From Paraburkholderia xenovorans LB400 (GTDB lineage: Bacteria; Pseudomonadota; Gammaproteobacteria; Burkholderiales; Burkholderiaceae): a DNA stretch of 64,000 bases. The stretch lies in the NCBI RefSeq assembly GCF_000013645.1, contig NC_007951.1, positions 1,612,001-1,676,000 of the forward strand, in the 5' to 3' direction. Under the pieces are notes generated by a model. It was not told the origin of the DNA. It worked only from the letters and a program-made list of their open reading frames with translations, and made no database searches. Below are positions 54,475 through 64,000 of the stretch, piece by piece. The position numbers and the translations under genes were made by a program. Every line of letters starts with the position of its first letter. Positions within the stretch are counted from its first letter, which is position 1.

Positions 54475-55170
54475 ATGAACGCACCGGCCTATCAGGGCAT
54501 CAAGGACTTCATCCTCGCGCGCATCCATGCGGGCGAATGGGGTGAAGGCGACCAGGTGCCCTCCGAAAACGAGCTCGCGCGCGAATTCAACGTGGCGCGC
54601 ATGACGGTCAACCGCGCGTTGCGCGAGCTGACCTCGGAGCAGGTGCTCACGCGTGTGCAAGGTTCGGGCACGTTCGTGGCCCGTCCCAAGTACGAATCGA
54701 CGCTGGTGGCGATCCGCAGCATCTCCGACGAAATCGTCGCGCGCGGTCATCGTTATCAGGCGAAGGTGCTGCATATCGGCGCGAGCATCGCCGACGAAGC
54801 GCTCGCCGGGGAAATGCAGGTGAGCGCGGGCAGCCCGGTGTTTCATTCGCGCGTGCTGCATTTCGAAAACGACGAGCCGGTGCAGCTCGAAGAGCGTTGG
54901 GTCAATCCGGCGGTCGCGCCCGAGTACGCGCGGCAGGACTTCACCAACACCACGCCGAACCAGTATCTCGTGCGCGTCGCGCCGTTGCAGCGGGTCGAGT
55001 ACCGCATCGAGGCGCTGGCCGCCGACGCCGATACGCGCGAACTGTTGACGATGGACGAACTGGAGCCCTGCCTCGTGCTGCATCGGCGCACGTGGTCGCA
55101 AAGCCAGGTCGCATCGATCGCCAATCTCTGGCATCCCGGCAGCCGCTATCGCTTCACCGGACATTTCTGA
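54475..55170 (+). CDS. hutC: Histidine utilisation repressor HutC (GntR family)
   Basis: A 231-residue repressor with an N-terminal GntR winged helix ([20 protein letters not shown], then [20 protein letters not shown]) and a C-terminal UTRA ligand domain (about residues 90-230) that senses urocanate. It should bind the TGTATATACA-type sites before hutH and so control its own operon. It lies between hutH and hutU, as in Burkholderia relatives. Confidence 0.95.
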   Translation: MNAPAYQGIKDFILARIHAGEWGEGDQVPSENELAREFNVARMTVNRALRELTSEQVLTRVQGSGTFVARPKYESTLVAIRSISDEIVARGHRYQAKVLHIGASIADEALAGEMQVSAGSPVFHSRVLHFENDEPVQLEERWVNPAVAPEYARQDFTNTTPNQYLVRVAPLQRVEYRIEALAADADTRELLTMDELEPCLVLHRRTWSQSQVASIANLWHPGSRYRFTGHF

Positions 55171-55232
55171 CTACGCCGTCTTTTCCGAACCCGAATCTTT
55201 TTCGACCATCTTCAAGCATTCCGAGGGCCATC

Positions 55233-56921
55233 ATGAACAACCCGAAACACATCGACCCGCGTCTCGATCCGACCCGCACGATCCGCGCACCGCGCGGCGC
55301 GGAAAAGACCTGCAAGACCTGGATCGCGGAAGCCGCGTACCGGATGATCCAGAACAATCTGGACCCGGAAGTCGCCGAGCATCCGCATGCGCTGGTCGTG
55401 TACGGTGGCATTGGCCGTGCGGCGCGCAACTGGGACTGCTTCGATCAGATTCTCAAGTCGCTGAAGGATCTCGAGGAAAACGAAACGCTGTTGATTCAAT
55501 CCGGCAAGCCGGTCGGCGTGTTCCACACGCATGCCGACGCGCCGCGCGTGCTGCTGGCGAATTCGAATCTGGTGCCGCATTGGGCGACGTGGGAACACTT
55601 CCACGAACTCGACCGCAAGGGCCTGATGATGTACGGCCAGATGACGGCGGGCAGCTGGATTTACATCGGCAGCCAGGGCATCGTGCAGGGCACCTACGAG
55701 ACGTTCTTCTCGGTGGCGAACCAGCATTTCAACGGCGAGCCGAAGGGCCGCTGGATCCTGACCGGCGGCCTCGGCGGCATGGGCGGCGCGCAGCCGCTCG
55801 CGGCCACGATGGCCGGTTTCTCGATGATCGCGGTGGAATGCGACGAGACGCGCATCGACTTCCGCCTGAAGACGCGCTACGTCGACAGGAAAGCGCAGAC
55901 GCTCGATGAGGCGCTCGCCATGCTCGACGAAGCGAAGCTGGCCGGCAAGCCGGTTTCGATCGGCCTGCTGGGCAATGCCGCCGACGTGTTCGCCGAGTGC
56001 GTGACGCGTGGCATCACGCCGGATTGCGTGACCGATCAGACCAGCGCGCACGATCCGATTCACGGCTACCTCCCGCAAGGCTGGAATGTCGAAGACTGGC
56101 GTGAGCGTATGAAGACCGCGCCGGATTCGATCATCACGCCGGCCAAACAGTCGATGGCCAACCAGGTGCAAGCCATGCTGACGCTGCAGGAACGCGGCGC
56201 GGCCACGCTCGACTACGGCAACAACATCCGTCAGATGGCGCTGGAAATGGGCGTGAAAAACGCGTTCGATTTCCCGGGTTTCGTGCCGGCGTATATCCGC
56301 CCGCTGTTCTGCGAAGGCAAGGGCCCGTTCCGCTGGGTCGCGCTGTCGGGCGATCCTGAGGATATCTACAAGACCGATGCGAAGGTCAAGGAACTGATCC
56401 CCGACGATCCGCATCTGCACAACTGGCTCGACATGGCGCGCGAACGCATCGCGTTCCAGGGCTTGCCCGCGCGGATCTGCTGGGTCGGCGTGAAGGACCG
56501 CTATCGTCTGGGCCAGGCGTTCAACGAAATGGTCAGGAACGGCGAACTGAAGGCGCCGATCGTGATCGGCCGCGATCACCTCGACACCGGTTCGGTGGCG
56601 AGCCCGAATCGCGAAACCGAATCGATGAAGGACGGCTCGGACGCGGTCAGCGACTGGCCGCTGCTCAACGCGCTGCTGAATACGGCGGGCGGCGCCTCGT
56701 GGGTGTCGCTGCATCACGGCGGCGGAGTCGGCATGGGCTTTAGCCAGCACGCGGGCGTCGTGATCGTCGCCGATGGCACGGATGCCGCAAAAGAGCGCCT
56801 CGGCCGCGTACTGTTCAACGATCCGGCTACCGGCGTGATGCGTCACGCGGATGCGGGCTATGAACTCGCGCAGCAAACCGCGCGCGAGGCTGGTCTCAAT
56901 CTGCCGATGCTGGGCCGCTGA
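55233..56921 (+). CDS. hutU: Urocanate hydratase (urocanase)
   Basis: A 562-residue cytosolic enzyme that uses tightly bound NAD+ to hydrate urocanate to imidazolone propionate. Conserved stretches include [20 protein letters not shown], the NAD loop [15 protein letters not shown], and the active-site cysteine region in the last third ([20 protein letters not shown]). Full length. The ATG at 55233 follows GAGGG; the frame is open 112 codons upstream through hutC without family likeness. Confidence 0.96.
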   Translation: MNNPKHIDPRLDPTRTIRAPRGAEKTCKTWIAEAAYRMIQNNLDPEVAEHPHALVVYGGIGRAARNWDCFDQILKSLKDLEENETLLIQSGKPVGVFHTHADAPRVLLANSNLVPHWATWEHFHELDRKGLMMYGQMTAGSWIYIGSQGIVQGTYETFFSVANQHFNGEPKGRWILTGGLGGMGGAQPLAATMAGFSMIAVECDETRIDFRLKTRYVDRKAQTLDEALAMLDEAKLAGKPVSIGLLGNAADVFAECVTRGITPDCVTDQTSAHDPIHGYLPQGWNVEDWRERMKTAPDSIITPAKQSMANQVQAMLTLQERGAATLDYGNNIRQMALEMGVKNAFDFPGFVPAYIRPLFCEGKGPFRWVALSGDPEDIYKTDAKVKELIPDDPHLHNWLDMARERIAFQGLPARICWVGVKDRYRLGQAFNEMVRNGELKAPIVIGRDHLDTGSVASPNRETESMKDGSDAVSDWPLLNALLNTAGGASWVSLHHGGGVGMGFSQHAGVVIVADGTDAAKERLGRVLFNDPATGVMRHADAGYELAQQTAREAGLNLPMLGR

Positions 56922-56923
56922 TC

Positions 56924-57562
56924 GTGGCGCTTCACGGCACGCTCGTGGTCAGCGGGGCAACCGTCACGCTGATTCGCGGCGCCGAACTCGTGGCGGCGCC
57001 CTGGAAGAACGGCGGCGGCGTCACGCGCGAGGTGGCGGCGTTCCCCGAAGGCGCGGGGCTCGATGCTTTCGTGTGGCGGGTGAGCGTGGCCGATGTCGCG
57101 CAAGCCGGGCCGTTCTCGCGCTTTGCCGGCATTGATCGCACGCTCGTGTTGTTGTCCGGCGCGGGCATGTTGCTCGACGAAGCCGGCGACGGGCGCGGTG
57201 CGCACGGCGTGAAGACATACGCGTTGACGCAAGCGCTCGACATGGCGCATTTCACCGGCGAGGCGCGCATCGACGCGCGCCTCGTCGATGGCGCCACGCG
57301 CGACTTCAACCTGATGGTGCGTCGCGACGCGGCGCAGGGCGAAGTGGAAGTGTGGCGGGGCGCCACGCAGCGCACGCTGTCCACGGACGCGGTGCTCCTG
57401 TACTGCGCGCAGGGCTTGGTGTCGGTCACGCCCGGCGACGCGCAGCCGCTGCCGCTCGAAACCGGCGACACGCTGCGCATCGATACGCCGCACGCGCTGT
57501 CATGCGCGGTGAAAGGCGAGGGCGCCTTGCTCGCGATCAACATCCGCTACGCAAAAAGATGA
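56924..57562 (+). CDS. hutD: HutD family protein
   Basis: A 212-residue bicupin-like protein of the HutD family. It has the family start [20 protein letters not shown] and the mid segment [20 protein letters not shown]. HutD is not an enzyme of the pathway; in Pseudomonas it sets an upper limit on hut expression, perhaps by binding formylglutamate. It starts at a GTG two bases after the hutU stop, so it is translationally coupled. Confidence 0.9.
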
Positions 57563-57647
57563 CGACGAGTCGCGTGCACGCTCGCCAATGTCAGGGAGCG
57601 CGCACGCGAACCACCACGGACACGCAACAAGCTGCAAAGAGCACGCG

Positions 57648-58883
57648 ATGAAGCAAACCGTCTGGCATCACCTGAAACTTTGCCCGCAGGGCGATCCCCA
57701 ACATACGCTGGCCGATGCCGCGATCGCCGTTGAAAACGGCACGATCGTGTGGCTCGGCGCGGCCTGCGCATTGCCGGTCGAATACGCCGCATGGCCGCGC
57801 GAAGATCTGCACGGCGCGTGGGTCACGCCGGGTCTCGTCGATTGCCATACGCATCTGGTGTACGGCGGGCAGCGCGCGGACGAATTCGCGCAGCGCCTCG
57901 CGGGCGTCAGTTATGAAGAAATCGCACGGCAGGGCGGCGGTATCGTGTCCACGGTGCGCGCCACGCGTGCCGCCGACGAAGCCTCGCTACTGCGTCAGTC
58001 CGCTGCGCGGCTCGAACCCTTGCTCGCCGAAGGCGTGACGACCGTCGAGATCAAATCCGGCTACGGCCTCGATCTCGCCAGTGAGCGCAAGATGCTGCGC
58101 GTAGCGCGCCAATTGGGCGAGCGTTATCCCGTGACCGTCTACACGACGTTTCTCGGCGCGCATGCGTTGCCGCCCGAATTTACCGGGCGTGCCGACGCGT
58201 ATATCGACGAAGTCTGCAACACCATGCTGCCCGCGCTCGCGGACGAAGGTCTCGTCGACGCGGTCGATGTGTTCTGCGAGCGTATCGGCTTTTCGCTGGA
58301 ACAGAGCGAGCGCGTCTTCAAGGCGGCGGAGCGTTACCAACTGCCGGTGAAAATGCATGCCGAGCAGTTGTCGAACGGCGGCGGCACGGCGCTCGCGGCG
58401 CGTCATCATGCGCTGTCCGCCGACCACCTCGAATTTCTCGACGAAGCCGGCGTCGCCGCAATGAAGGAAGCCGGCACGGTGGCCGTGTTGCTGCCGGGCG
58501 CGTATTACTTCATCCGCGAGACGCAGTTGCCGCCGCTGGAATTGCTGCGGCGCTATCAGGTGCCGATTGCAATTTCGACCGACAGCAACCCCGGCACGTC
58601 GCCCGCCACTTCGCTGCTGCTGATGATGAATATGGCGACCACGCTGTTTCGCATGACCGTGCCCGAAGTGCTGCAAGGGGTGACGTCGCACGCCGCGCGC
58701 GCGCTCGGCAAGGCGGATCGGCACGGCTCGCTGGAAGCAGGGCGCGCGGCCGATTTCGCGGTGTGGTCGGTCGACTCGCTGGCCGAGCTGGCTTACTGGA
58801 TTGGACGCCCGTTATGCGCGCGAGTGGTGCGCGCGGGCGAGACCGTTTATACGCGGCGTGAATTGAGCCAGGGCCTGAGATGA
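57648..58883 (+). CDS. hutI: Imidazolonepropionase
   Basis: A 411-residue metal-dependent amidohydrolase that opens imidazolone propionate to formimino-glutamate. The metal site starts with [17 protein letters not shown]; the later ligands lie in [15 protein letters not shown] and [12 protein letters not shown]. The ATG at 57648 is preferred: 20 more codons are open upstream but are unlike the family. The stop overlaps the hutF start as ATGA. Confidence 0.96.
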
Positions 58884-60307
58884 CGCAACCGCAGACGCAA
58901 CCCCAACCCATGAGTCAATCGACACAATCGCTATTCGCCGCGCACGCGTACCTGCCGGACGGCTGGCACCGCAACGTGCTGCTCGAGTGGGACGCAAACG
59001 GCACGCTGACGGCCGTCACGCCTGATACGTCCACGGTGGCCGACGGCGTGCAAAAAGCCGCAGGTCCGCTATTGCCTGGCATGCCGAACCTTCATTCGCA
59101 TGCGTTTCAGCGCGCAATGGCCGGCCTCACCGAATATCGCGCCGCGTCTGGCGCGGGCGCCACGGACAACTTCTGGAGCTGGCGTGAACTGATGTATCGC
59201 TTCGCCGCGCGCATCACGCCGGAAGGTCTGGCGAGCGTCGCACAGTGGCTGTACATCGAGATGCTGAAGGCGGGCTATACGTCGGTGTGCGAGTTTCACT
59301 ACGTGCATCACATGCCGGGGGGCGAGCGCTATGCGAATCAGGCGGAACTCGCGCAGCGTGTCGTGGACGCGGCATCGGCGAGCGGGATCGGCATGACGAT
59401 GCTGCCGGTGCTGTATCAGTACAGCGGGTTTGGCTCGCGCGCGCCGCGTGACGACCAGCGGCGTTTCATCAACACACCGGAGAGTCTGCTCGATCTGCTC
59501 GGCACGTTGCGCGCGGCGCGCCCTGAAAGTTCTGCGTTGCGTTATGGCGTGGCGCCGCATTCGCTGCGCGCGGTTTCCGCGGATTCATTGCGTGCGCTGC
59601 TCGGCGGTATCGACGGCACCGCGCCCGTGCATATTCACATCGCCGAACAGACCGCCGAAGTCGACGCCTGCCTCGAAACCGAAGGCGCGCGTCCGGTGCA
59701 ATGGCTGCTCGATCGTTTCGATGTCGATAGCCGCTGGTGCCTCGTGCACGCCACCCATGTCGATACGAACGAGACGCTGGCGCTCGCGCGAAGCGGCGCG
59801 GTCGCCGGTTTGTGCCTGACGACCGAAGCGAATCTCGGCGACGGCATTTTCCCGGCGCAAGACTATCTCGACGCGCAAGGGCGCATCGGCGTGGGCTCGG
59901 ATAGCCATATCGGCGTCGATTGGCGCGCGGAGTTGCGCTTGCTCGAATACGGCCAGCGTCTTACGCACCGGCAGCGCAACGTGCTGGCGTCGGCACAGGC
60001 CACGCGTGTCGCCGACCGTCTGTACGACGCCGCGCTCGCGGGCGGCGCGCATGCGACGGGCCGCGCGGTCGGCGCCTTGCAGCCGGGCCGCCGGGCCGAC
60101 TGGCTCGTGCTCGACGCGGATCATTCGAGCATCGCCGAGCATGCGCCGGACACCTGGCTCTCGGGCGTTGTATTCTGCGAGCATGGCGAGACGCCGATTC
60201 GCGATGTCTACACCGGTGGCGAGAAGGTCGTCGACAACCGCCGGCATCGCGATGAGGAGGGCGCGTACGCGCGCTATCGCGTGGCGCTGGCGGAGCTGCT
60301 CAAATAG
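58880..60307 (+). CDS. hutF: Formimidoylglutamate deiminase
   Basis: A 475-residue amidohydrolase-superfamily deiminase that makes N-formylglutamate and ammonia from formimino-glutamate. The first metal motif is [20 protein letters not shown], a HutF hallmark; [14 protein letters not shown] and [20 protein letters not shown] hold further ligands. It starts at ATG 58880 inside the hutI stop, or at 58910, which would drop the Gln/Pro-rich leader. Its presence shows the five-step Pseudomonas-type pathway and not direct HutG hydrolysis. Confidence 0.95.
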
Positions 60308-60374
60308 ACAGCGCGAGCGGGCTTTTGCACGATCTGCTGAACCGATTCTTCGATCCTACTGATTCCGGACTGAC

Positions 60375-61190
60375 ATGACTGCTTCGAATACACCGCCGGT
60401 TTTCTCGCTGCATCAGGGACGCCTGCCGCTCCTTGTTTCGATTCCGCATCTCGGCACGCAAATTCCCGCCGACATCGCCGCGACCATGACGCCGGCCGCG
60501 CAACGCACCGACGATTGCGACTGGCATCTCGATCGTCTCTATGCGTTCGCAAAACGCATGGGCGCGTCGGTTCTTTCACCGACCTACGCGCGTTACGTGA
60601 TCGACCTGAACCGTCCGCCCGACGGCGCGAACCTATACCCTGGCCAGGACACGACGGGTCTGTTGCCGGTCGATACGTTCGACAGGGAACCGTTGTATCT
60701 CGACGGCCATCTGCCCACCGAGGCCGAAGTGGCGCGTCGTCGCGATGCTTACTGGAAGCCGTATCACGAGGCGCTGCAAGGCGAGCTCGCGGCATTGAAA
60801 GCGAAACACGGCAGAGTGCTGCTGTGGGAAGCGCATTCGATCCGCTCGCACGTGCCGCGTTTCTTCGACGGACGTCTGCCCGATTTCAACTTCGGCACGG
60901 CCAGCGGTGCGAGCGCGGTGGCGGGATTGGCCGAAGAAATGGCCGCTATCGTCGAGCGGCATGAGGGCGGCTATTCGGCGATCGCCAACGGCCGCTTCAA
61001 GGGCGGCTATATCACGCGCGCGTATGGGCAGCCGTCGCAAGGCGTGCATGCGCTGCAACTCGAACTGTCGCAGATCACGTATATGGAAGAGCACATGCCG
61101 TATGCGTATGACGAAACGCTGGCTGCGAAGGTCGAGCCGTTGCTGGAAGCGCTCGTCGTCAACGCATTGGAGCGCGTCGAGGCGGCGTGA
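60375..61190 (+). CDS. hutG: N-formylglutamate deformylase
   Basis: A 271-residue metal-dependent amidohydrolase of the FGase family that releases formate and glutamate, the last step of the pathway. Conserved segments are LLVSIPHLGTQIPAD, TDDCDWHLDRLYAF, YVIDLNRPPDGANLYPGQDT and LLWEAHSIRSHVPRFFDGRL. It starts 67 bases after hutF and is the last hut gene; hairpins follow. Confidence 0.95.
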   Translation: MTASNTPPVFSLHQGRLPLLVSIPHLGTQIPADIAATMTPAAQRTDDCDWHLDRLYAFAKRMGASVLSPTYARYVIDLNRPPDGANLYPGQDTTGLLPVDTFDREPLYLDGHLPTEAEVARRRDAYWKPYHEALQGELAALKAKHGRVLLWEAHSIRSHVPRFFDGRLPDFNFGTASGASAVAGLAEEMAAIVERHEGGYSAIANGRFKGGYITRAYGQPSQGVHALQLELSQITYMEEHMPYAYDETLAAKVEPLLEALVVNALERVEAA

Positions 61191-61210
61191 CGCCGGCCTT
61201 TGCGTCATAG

Positions 61211-61243
61211 CCTGCACTGTGCAGGTTCTCTCTCTTCTCTTCC
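61211..61243 (+). terminator. Possible terminator of the hut operon
   Basis: CCTGCACTGTGCAGG (61211-61225) is a 15-base palindrome followed by a pyrimidine-rich tract TTCTCTCTCTTCTCTTCC. It lies 20 bases after the hutG stop. The tail is mixed C/T, so it is weaker than a true U tract. Confidence 0.45.
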
Positions 61244-61290
61244 ACGCGGTTCACGACGCTGCGCGAGTTGCGCAACGCCGTGAACCGCGT
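61244..61290. repeat. Perfect 12-base inverted repeat downstream of hutG
   Basis: ACGCGGTTCACG (61244-61255) and CGTGAACCGCGT (61279-61290) with a 23-base loop that itself contains GCGC arms. It follows directly after the possible hut terminator and lies before the end of the convergent His-rich gene. Confidence 0.55.
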
Positions 61291-61402
61291 CGGCTTATGC
61301 CGCAAAGGTGTAACAGCATGTGTCCGTGATTGCATGCTGCCGTGTTCGCGCAGAACGTATAGAACGCGCGTGACGCGTTGCTCCCTGCCCAGCCTGCCGG
61401 CG

Positions 61403-61429
61403 AAAAAAAGCCCCGCCTGTAGCGGGGCT
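61403..61429 (-). terminator. Rho-independent terminator of the His-rich small gene
   Basis: On the minus strand AGCCCCGC (61429-61422), a five-base loop, GCGGGGCT (61416-61409) and then seven T. It lies 38 bases after the stop of the 46-residue gene, which supports that the gene is transcribed. Confidence 0.85.
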
Positions 61430-61467
61430 CGACGGTGTGCCGTGCCGGTCAGGGCGTGGCGTCACCT

Positions 61468-61608
61468 TTAATGGCAGCGGTTTTCCCAGTGATGATGAAC
61501 GCGCACCTTGTGGCACTCGCGATGATGATGATGCTCATACGCTTGTGCGGGAGCGATGGCGCTCAATGCGGCGACGGCTGCCGCGATGGTGAGGACAATC
61601 TTCTTCAT
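61468..61608 (-). CDS. 46-residue His-rich secreted protein
   Basis: A tiny gene with AAGGA eight bases before its ATG and a strong terminator behind it. The protein has a standard signal peptide, MKKIVLTIAAAVAALSAIAP with cleavage after AQA (residue 23), and a 23-residue mature part with eight histidines, two cysteines and basic/aromatic residues (YEHHHHRECHKVRVHHHWEN). Such a chain could bind Cu, Zn or Ni in the periplasm. I know no named family. The two cysteines could form a disulfide. Confidence 0.75.
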   Translation of the reverse strand: MKKIVLTIAAAVAALSAIAPAQAYEHHHHRECHKVRVHHHWENRCH

Positions 61609-61927
61609 TACAGAATCCTTAACTCAATGTTGGGGTGCTAACGCTGTAGCACGGGGCGTACCGCAGCGGTTTTCAAGCATGCCACATTGCGCGCGCAGTG
61701 CGGAGGAACGCTGACCAGACACGACTGTCAATTCACGACGGCGAGCGCCGCGAGCCGCCTCTGGCGGTGAAAGGCGGGTAACGGTGCGAACTGGCGCAGT
61801 GGCGTGTAATTACGACAGATCGACGCTCACGCGCTGGAATGCCGGGATTGCGCGCAACGCCGTGAAGCGGCTACCCTTTCAAAACGATGACGTGCGCGAG
61901 CGCGTGATCACTACATCGGGCAAAAAG

Positions 61928-62608
61928 ATGGAAGACCCAGCGATGGAAGATTCCGACGAATTGCTGCTCCCGGTCTGGCGAGCGAACCTGGTGCTGCTGA
62001 CCCGCGAGGTCGGTGCGGCGACGCGTCTCGCGCGCATGATGACCTTCTCCGCGAGCTACCTGAAACTGATGTTGTCCGGTCAACGCGAATTCAGCGAGGA
62101 ATTCGTGCGCGGGATCGAAGCGGTCACCGGATTGCCGGGCGGCTGGATGAATGTGCCGCACACGGGACAGGACATACCGCCCAACGCACGCGAAGCGATC
62201 GACAACGAACAGCCGCTCGCGCGCTTTCGCGGCACGGCGCATCCCGTGCGAAAGAAGACGGTGCTGCGGCCGCCCGAGCCGATCTTCGGCCAGCCGGGAC
62301 CGGCCAGACGTGTCGAGGAAGAAAACCTCGACGCCGAAGCGCACCGGCGCCAGGCGCATTTTCGCAAGGTCCGCGACGTGGCGGTTCAGGAGGTGCGGCG
62401 TTTCGAGCGGCATCTGAGTCATGCGCCGGTGGAACTGGCGTCGATGCGCGCGAAGGTGGAAGACGTGATCGCCGCCGCCGATCTCGATGACCCGATTCAG
62501 GCCGATCTCGCGGGACGGCTGGAGCAGATCGAAAAACATCGTCATCTGCTGCTCAGGCACGTGGAGCGATTGCAGGCTTTGCTCGGGCAACTCGGCGAAA
62601 CGGAGTGA
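61928..62608 (+). CDS. Hypothetical protein with Cro/C1-like helix-turn-helix and coiled coil
   Basis: A 226-residue protein. Residues about 20-75 look like a Cro/C1-type helix-turn-helix in the form LVLLTREVGAATRLARMMTF, then SASYLKLMLSGQREFSEEFV and the typical closing LPGGWMN. A basic/proline linker follows, then from about residue 130 a long charged helix with heptads (HRRQAHFRKVRDVAVQEVRR, and later LEQIEKHRHLLLRHVERLQA) that should form a coiled coil. Probably a DNA-binding protein that self-associates. The ATG at 61928 is my choice, but the frame is open 48 codons upstream to 61784 and the true start is uncertain. Confidence 0.6.
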   Translation: MEDPAMEDSDELLLPVWRANLVLLTREVGAATRLARMMTFSASYLKLMLSGQREFSEEFVRGIEAVTGLPGGWMNVPHTGQDIPPNAREAIDNEQPLARFRGTAHPVRKKTVLRPPEPIFGQPGPARRVEEENLDAEAHRRQAHFRKVRDVAVQEVRRFERHLSHAPVELASMRAKVEDVIAAADLDDPIQADLAGRLEQIEKHRHLLLRHVERLQALLGQLGETE

Positions 62609-62910
62609 TGGCGCGCCGATGTCCGCGCCGCTGTCCCTACATCATGTGTGCCTGTTCGATTCCAGGTAGCTGGATCTGGACGGGTGAAACGCCTGGAAAC
62701 AACCAAAACGCGCGCCGGCCGCCAATGTGCTAAAACCACGCTACGAACTGAGCCGGGGTGCATCTTGGGGAAAATAGCCGTTACGCTGCAACGGGCGCTC
62801 GCCGGCGTCATGGCCTTGCCGTGCGTCGCGCGAACGGTGCGGCGCGTGCTTCGCGTTGCATTCGCTTCGAATCCCCGAGCCTTGCGCGCCAGGGGCAGGG
62901 CGCAGTGCAC

Positions 62911-64000
62911 ATGAGGCGGTGCCTGGCGGTTGTTCTCAGGCTGGCCATCTGGCTGACGCTGACGCCCGGCGCGCTGTCGTCGGCTATCGCATGGGCCGAC
63001 GGCAGCGCGTCCACCGCATCCGGCGACGATCGCGCGCCTTCGACGATCGAGCGCGACGTCCATCTCTTCACGATCCAGAAAGACGGCTCCATCGAGGAAC
63101 ACGACGACACGGTCCTGCGCGCCAACACCACGAGTGGCGTCGACGATATCGCGCAACGCTATGTGTGGTTCAACAAGGACATCGAGCAGGTGCAGTTGCT
63201 GGCCGCGGAAACGATCGATTCGGGTGGCGTCGCGCATCCGGTCGGTCCGGAGGCGATCCGCGACGTGCAGGAGCCGCGCTCCGCAGGCGCACCGAGCTTC
63301 GAGGACGGCGTGTTGCGCACGGTGATCTTCCCCGGCGTGGAGCCGGGCTCACGCGTGCACCTGGCGTTTCGCAAGACCCGCACGAAGCCGTTGCAGGCGG
63401 GCACCTTCGCGTATCTCGTCGAACCGACGCGCGAGCCCGTCGAACTGCAGCGCCTGATTTTCGATCTGCCCGCCGACGTGCCGCTTTATGCCGACGCGCG
63501 CGGCTACGTCGCCGTGCCGCCGGTCACGGCCAACGGCCGTACCCGCTATGAGTTCGACTATCGGCACGGGCCGTATGCGCCGCTCGAAGCGGGGTCGGTC
63601 GGCTATGCGAACTGGGGCGACCGCCTGATGGTATCGACGGTGCCGGACTTCGCGAATTTTGCCGCGCGGTATCGCGGGCCCGCGCTCGACGCGACGATCG
63701 GCGATCCGGCGATCGTCCGCCTCGCGCAGGCGCTGACCGCCGGCGCCGCCGACCCGCGCGCGAAGGCGCAGTTGCTATACGACTGGATGCGTTTGAATAT
63801 CCGCTACGTGGCCTTGTTTCTCGGCGAAACGGCGGCGATTCCGCACAAGGCGGCCGACATCCTGCGCAACCGTTATGGCGACTGCAAGGATCATGTCGCG
63901 CTTTATGGCGCATTGCTGGCCGCGGTGGGCATCCGCAGCGAGGCGGTGTTGCTCAATCTCGGGCCGTACTACAGTTTGCCCGACGTGCCCGGCTACGGCG
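62911..64000 (+). CDS. DUF3857/transglutaminase-like secreted protein, N-terminal part
   Basis: The frame is open from the ATG at 62911 to the end of the window (363 codons), so the gene is cut. A signal sequence ends near AIAWA (about residue 29). Residues about 45-210 form the DUF3857 domain (RDVHLFTIQKDGSIEEHDDT, then RYVWFNKDIEQVQLLAAETI). A transglutaminase-like core follows with the catalytic cysteine C325 in RYGDCKDHVALYGALL. Proteins of this pair of domains are exported and of unknown substrate; the rest of the protein lies outside the window. AGGGG precedes the start. Confidence 0.85.
   Translation, partial: MRRCLAVVLRLAIWLTLTPGALSSAIAWADGSASTASGDDRAPSTIERDVHLFTIQKDGSIEEHDDTVLRANTTSGVDDIAQRYVWFNKDIEQVQLLAAETIDSGGVAHPVGPEAIRDVQEPRSAGAPSFEDGVLRTVIFPGVEPGSRVHLAFRKTRTKPLQAGTFAYLVEPTREPVELQRLIFDLPADVPLYADARGYVAVPPVTANGRTRYEFDYRHGPYAPLEAGSVGYANWGDRLMVSTVPDFANFAARYRGPALDATIGDPAIVRLAQALTAGAADPRAKAQLLYDWMRLNIRYVALFLGETAAIPHKAADILRNRYGDCKDHVALYGALLAAVGIRSEAVLLNLGPYYSLPDVPGYG

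Overview
The window is high-GC, densely coded DNA of a betaproteobacterium, most likely Burkholderiaceae and probably Paraburkholderia. The grounds are the gene content and protein style: many LysR regulators, a five-enzyme hut operon through HutF/HutG, a full pel locus, a GlxA-type AraC regulator, and NCS2 and EamA carriers. No tRNA, rRNA, CRISPR array, insertion sequence or prophage was seen. The species is inferred, not shown.

Layout. (1) 1-10245: one tightly packed + strand unit with the end of yejB, then yejE, yejF, a TldD/TldE-like protease pair, two AaaT/YhhY-like acetyltransferases and an AcrB-type RND pump. (2) 10246-14548: an AT-richer regulatory gap, a GlxA/AraC regulator, an orphan RmlC epimerase, and an EamA exporter divergent from a LysR regulator. 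(3) 14653-16811: a decay zone with a frameshifted acetyltransferase, a DUF1328 gene with an elaborate hairpin behind it, a broken spherulin-4/GH135-like hydrolase and the pel upstream region. (4) 16812-32383: pelABCDEFG, a GH114 lipoprotein, a stand-alone PelA-type hydrolase, and a short in-frame chimera of a GalE piece and the GlmS C-terminus. (5) 32696-39348: a CopA copper ATPase, argO/argP, and a heavy-metal two-component pair with a CusR/CopR-like box upstream. (6) 39460-52558: NDH-2, LysR regulators, an M20 amidohydrolase with its own MFS carrier, another MFS carrier overlapping a PRC-barrel lipoprotein, an NCS2 purine permease, and a divergent NAD-epimerase/LysR pair. (7) 52725-61225: hutH-hutC-hutU-hutD-hutI-hutF-hutG behind HutC-like operators. 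(8) 61403-64000: a 46-residue His-rich secreted protein, an HTH/coiled-coil protein and the start of a DUF3857 transglutaminase-like protein.

How the genes work together. The pel genes make, deacetylate and export a cationic galactosamine-rich polymer, with PelD as the c-di-GMP receptor. The extra hydrolases at the locus would trim or release that polymer. In PelA the hydrolase domain is visibly shortened, while the separate hydrolase at 31041 keeps the full fold, which suggests that the activity has moved to a second protein. Fragments of galE and glmS suggest the locus once also carried precursor-supply genes. The first operon reads as a peptide import, proteolysis, acetylation and efflux route. 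The hut genes convert histidine to glutamate through formylglutamate under HutC control.
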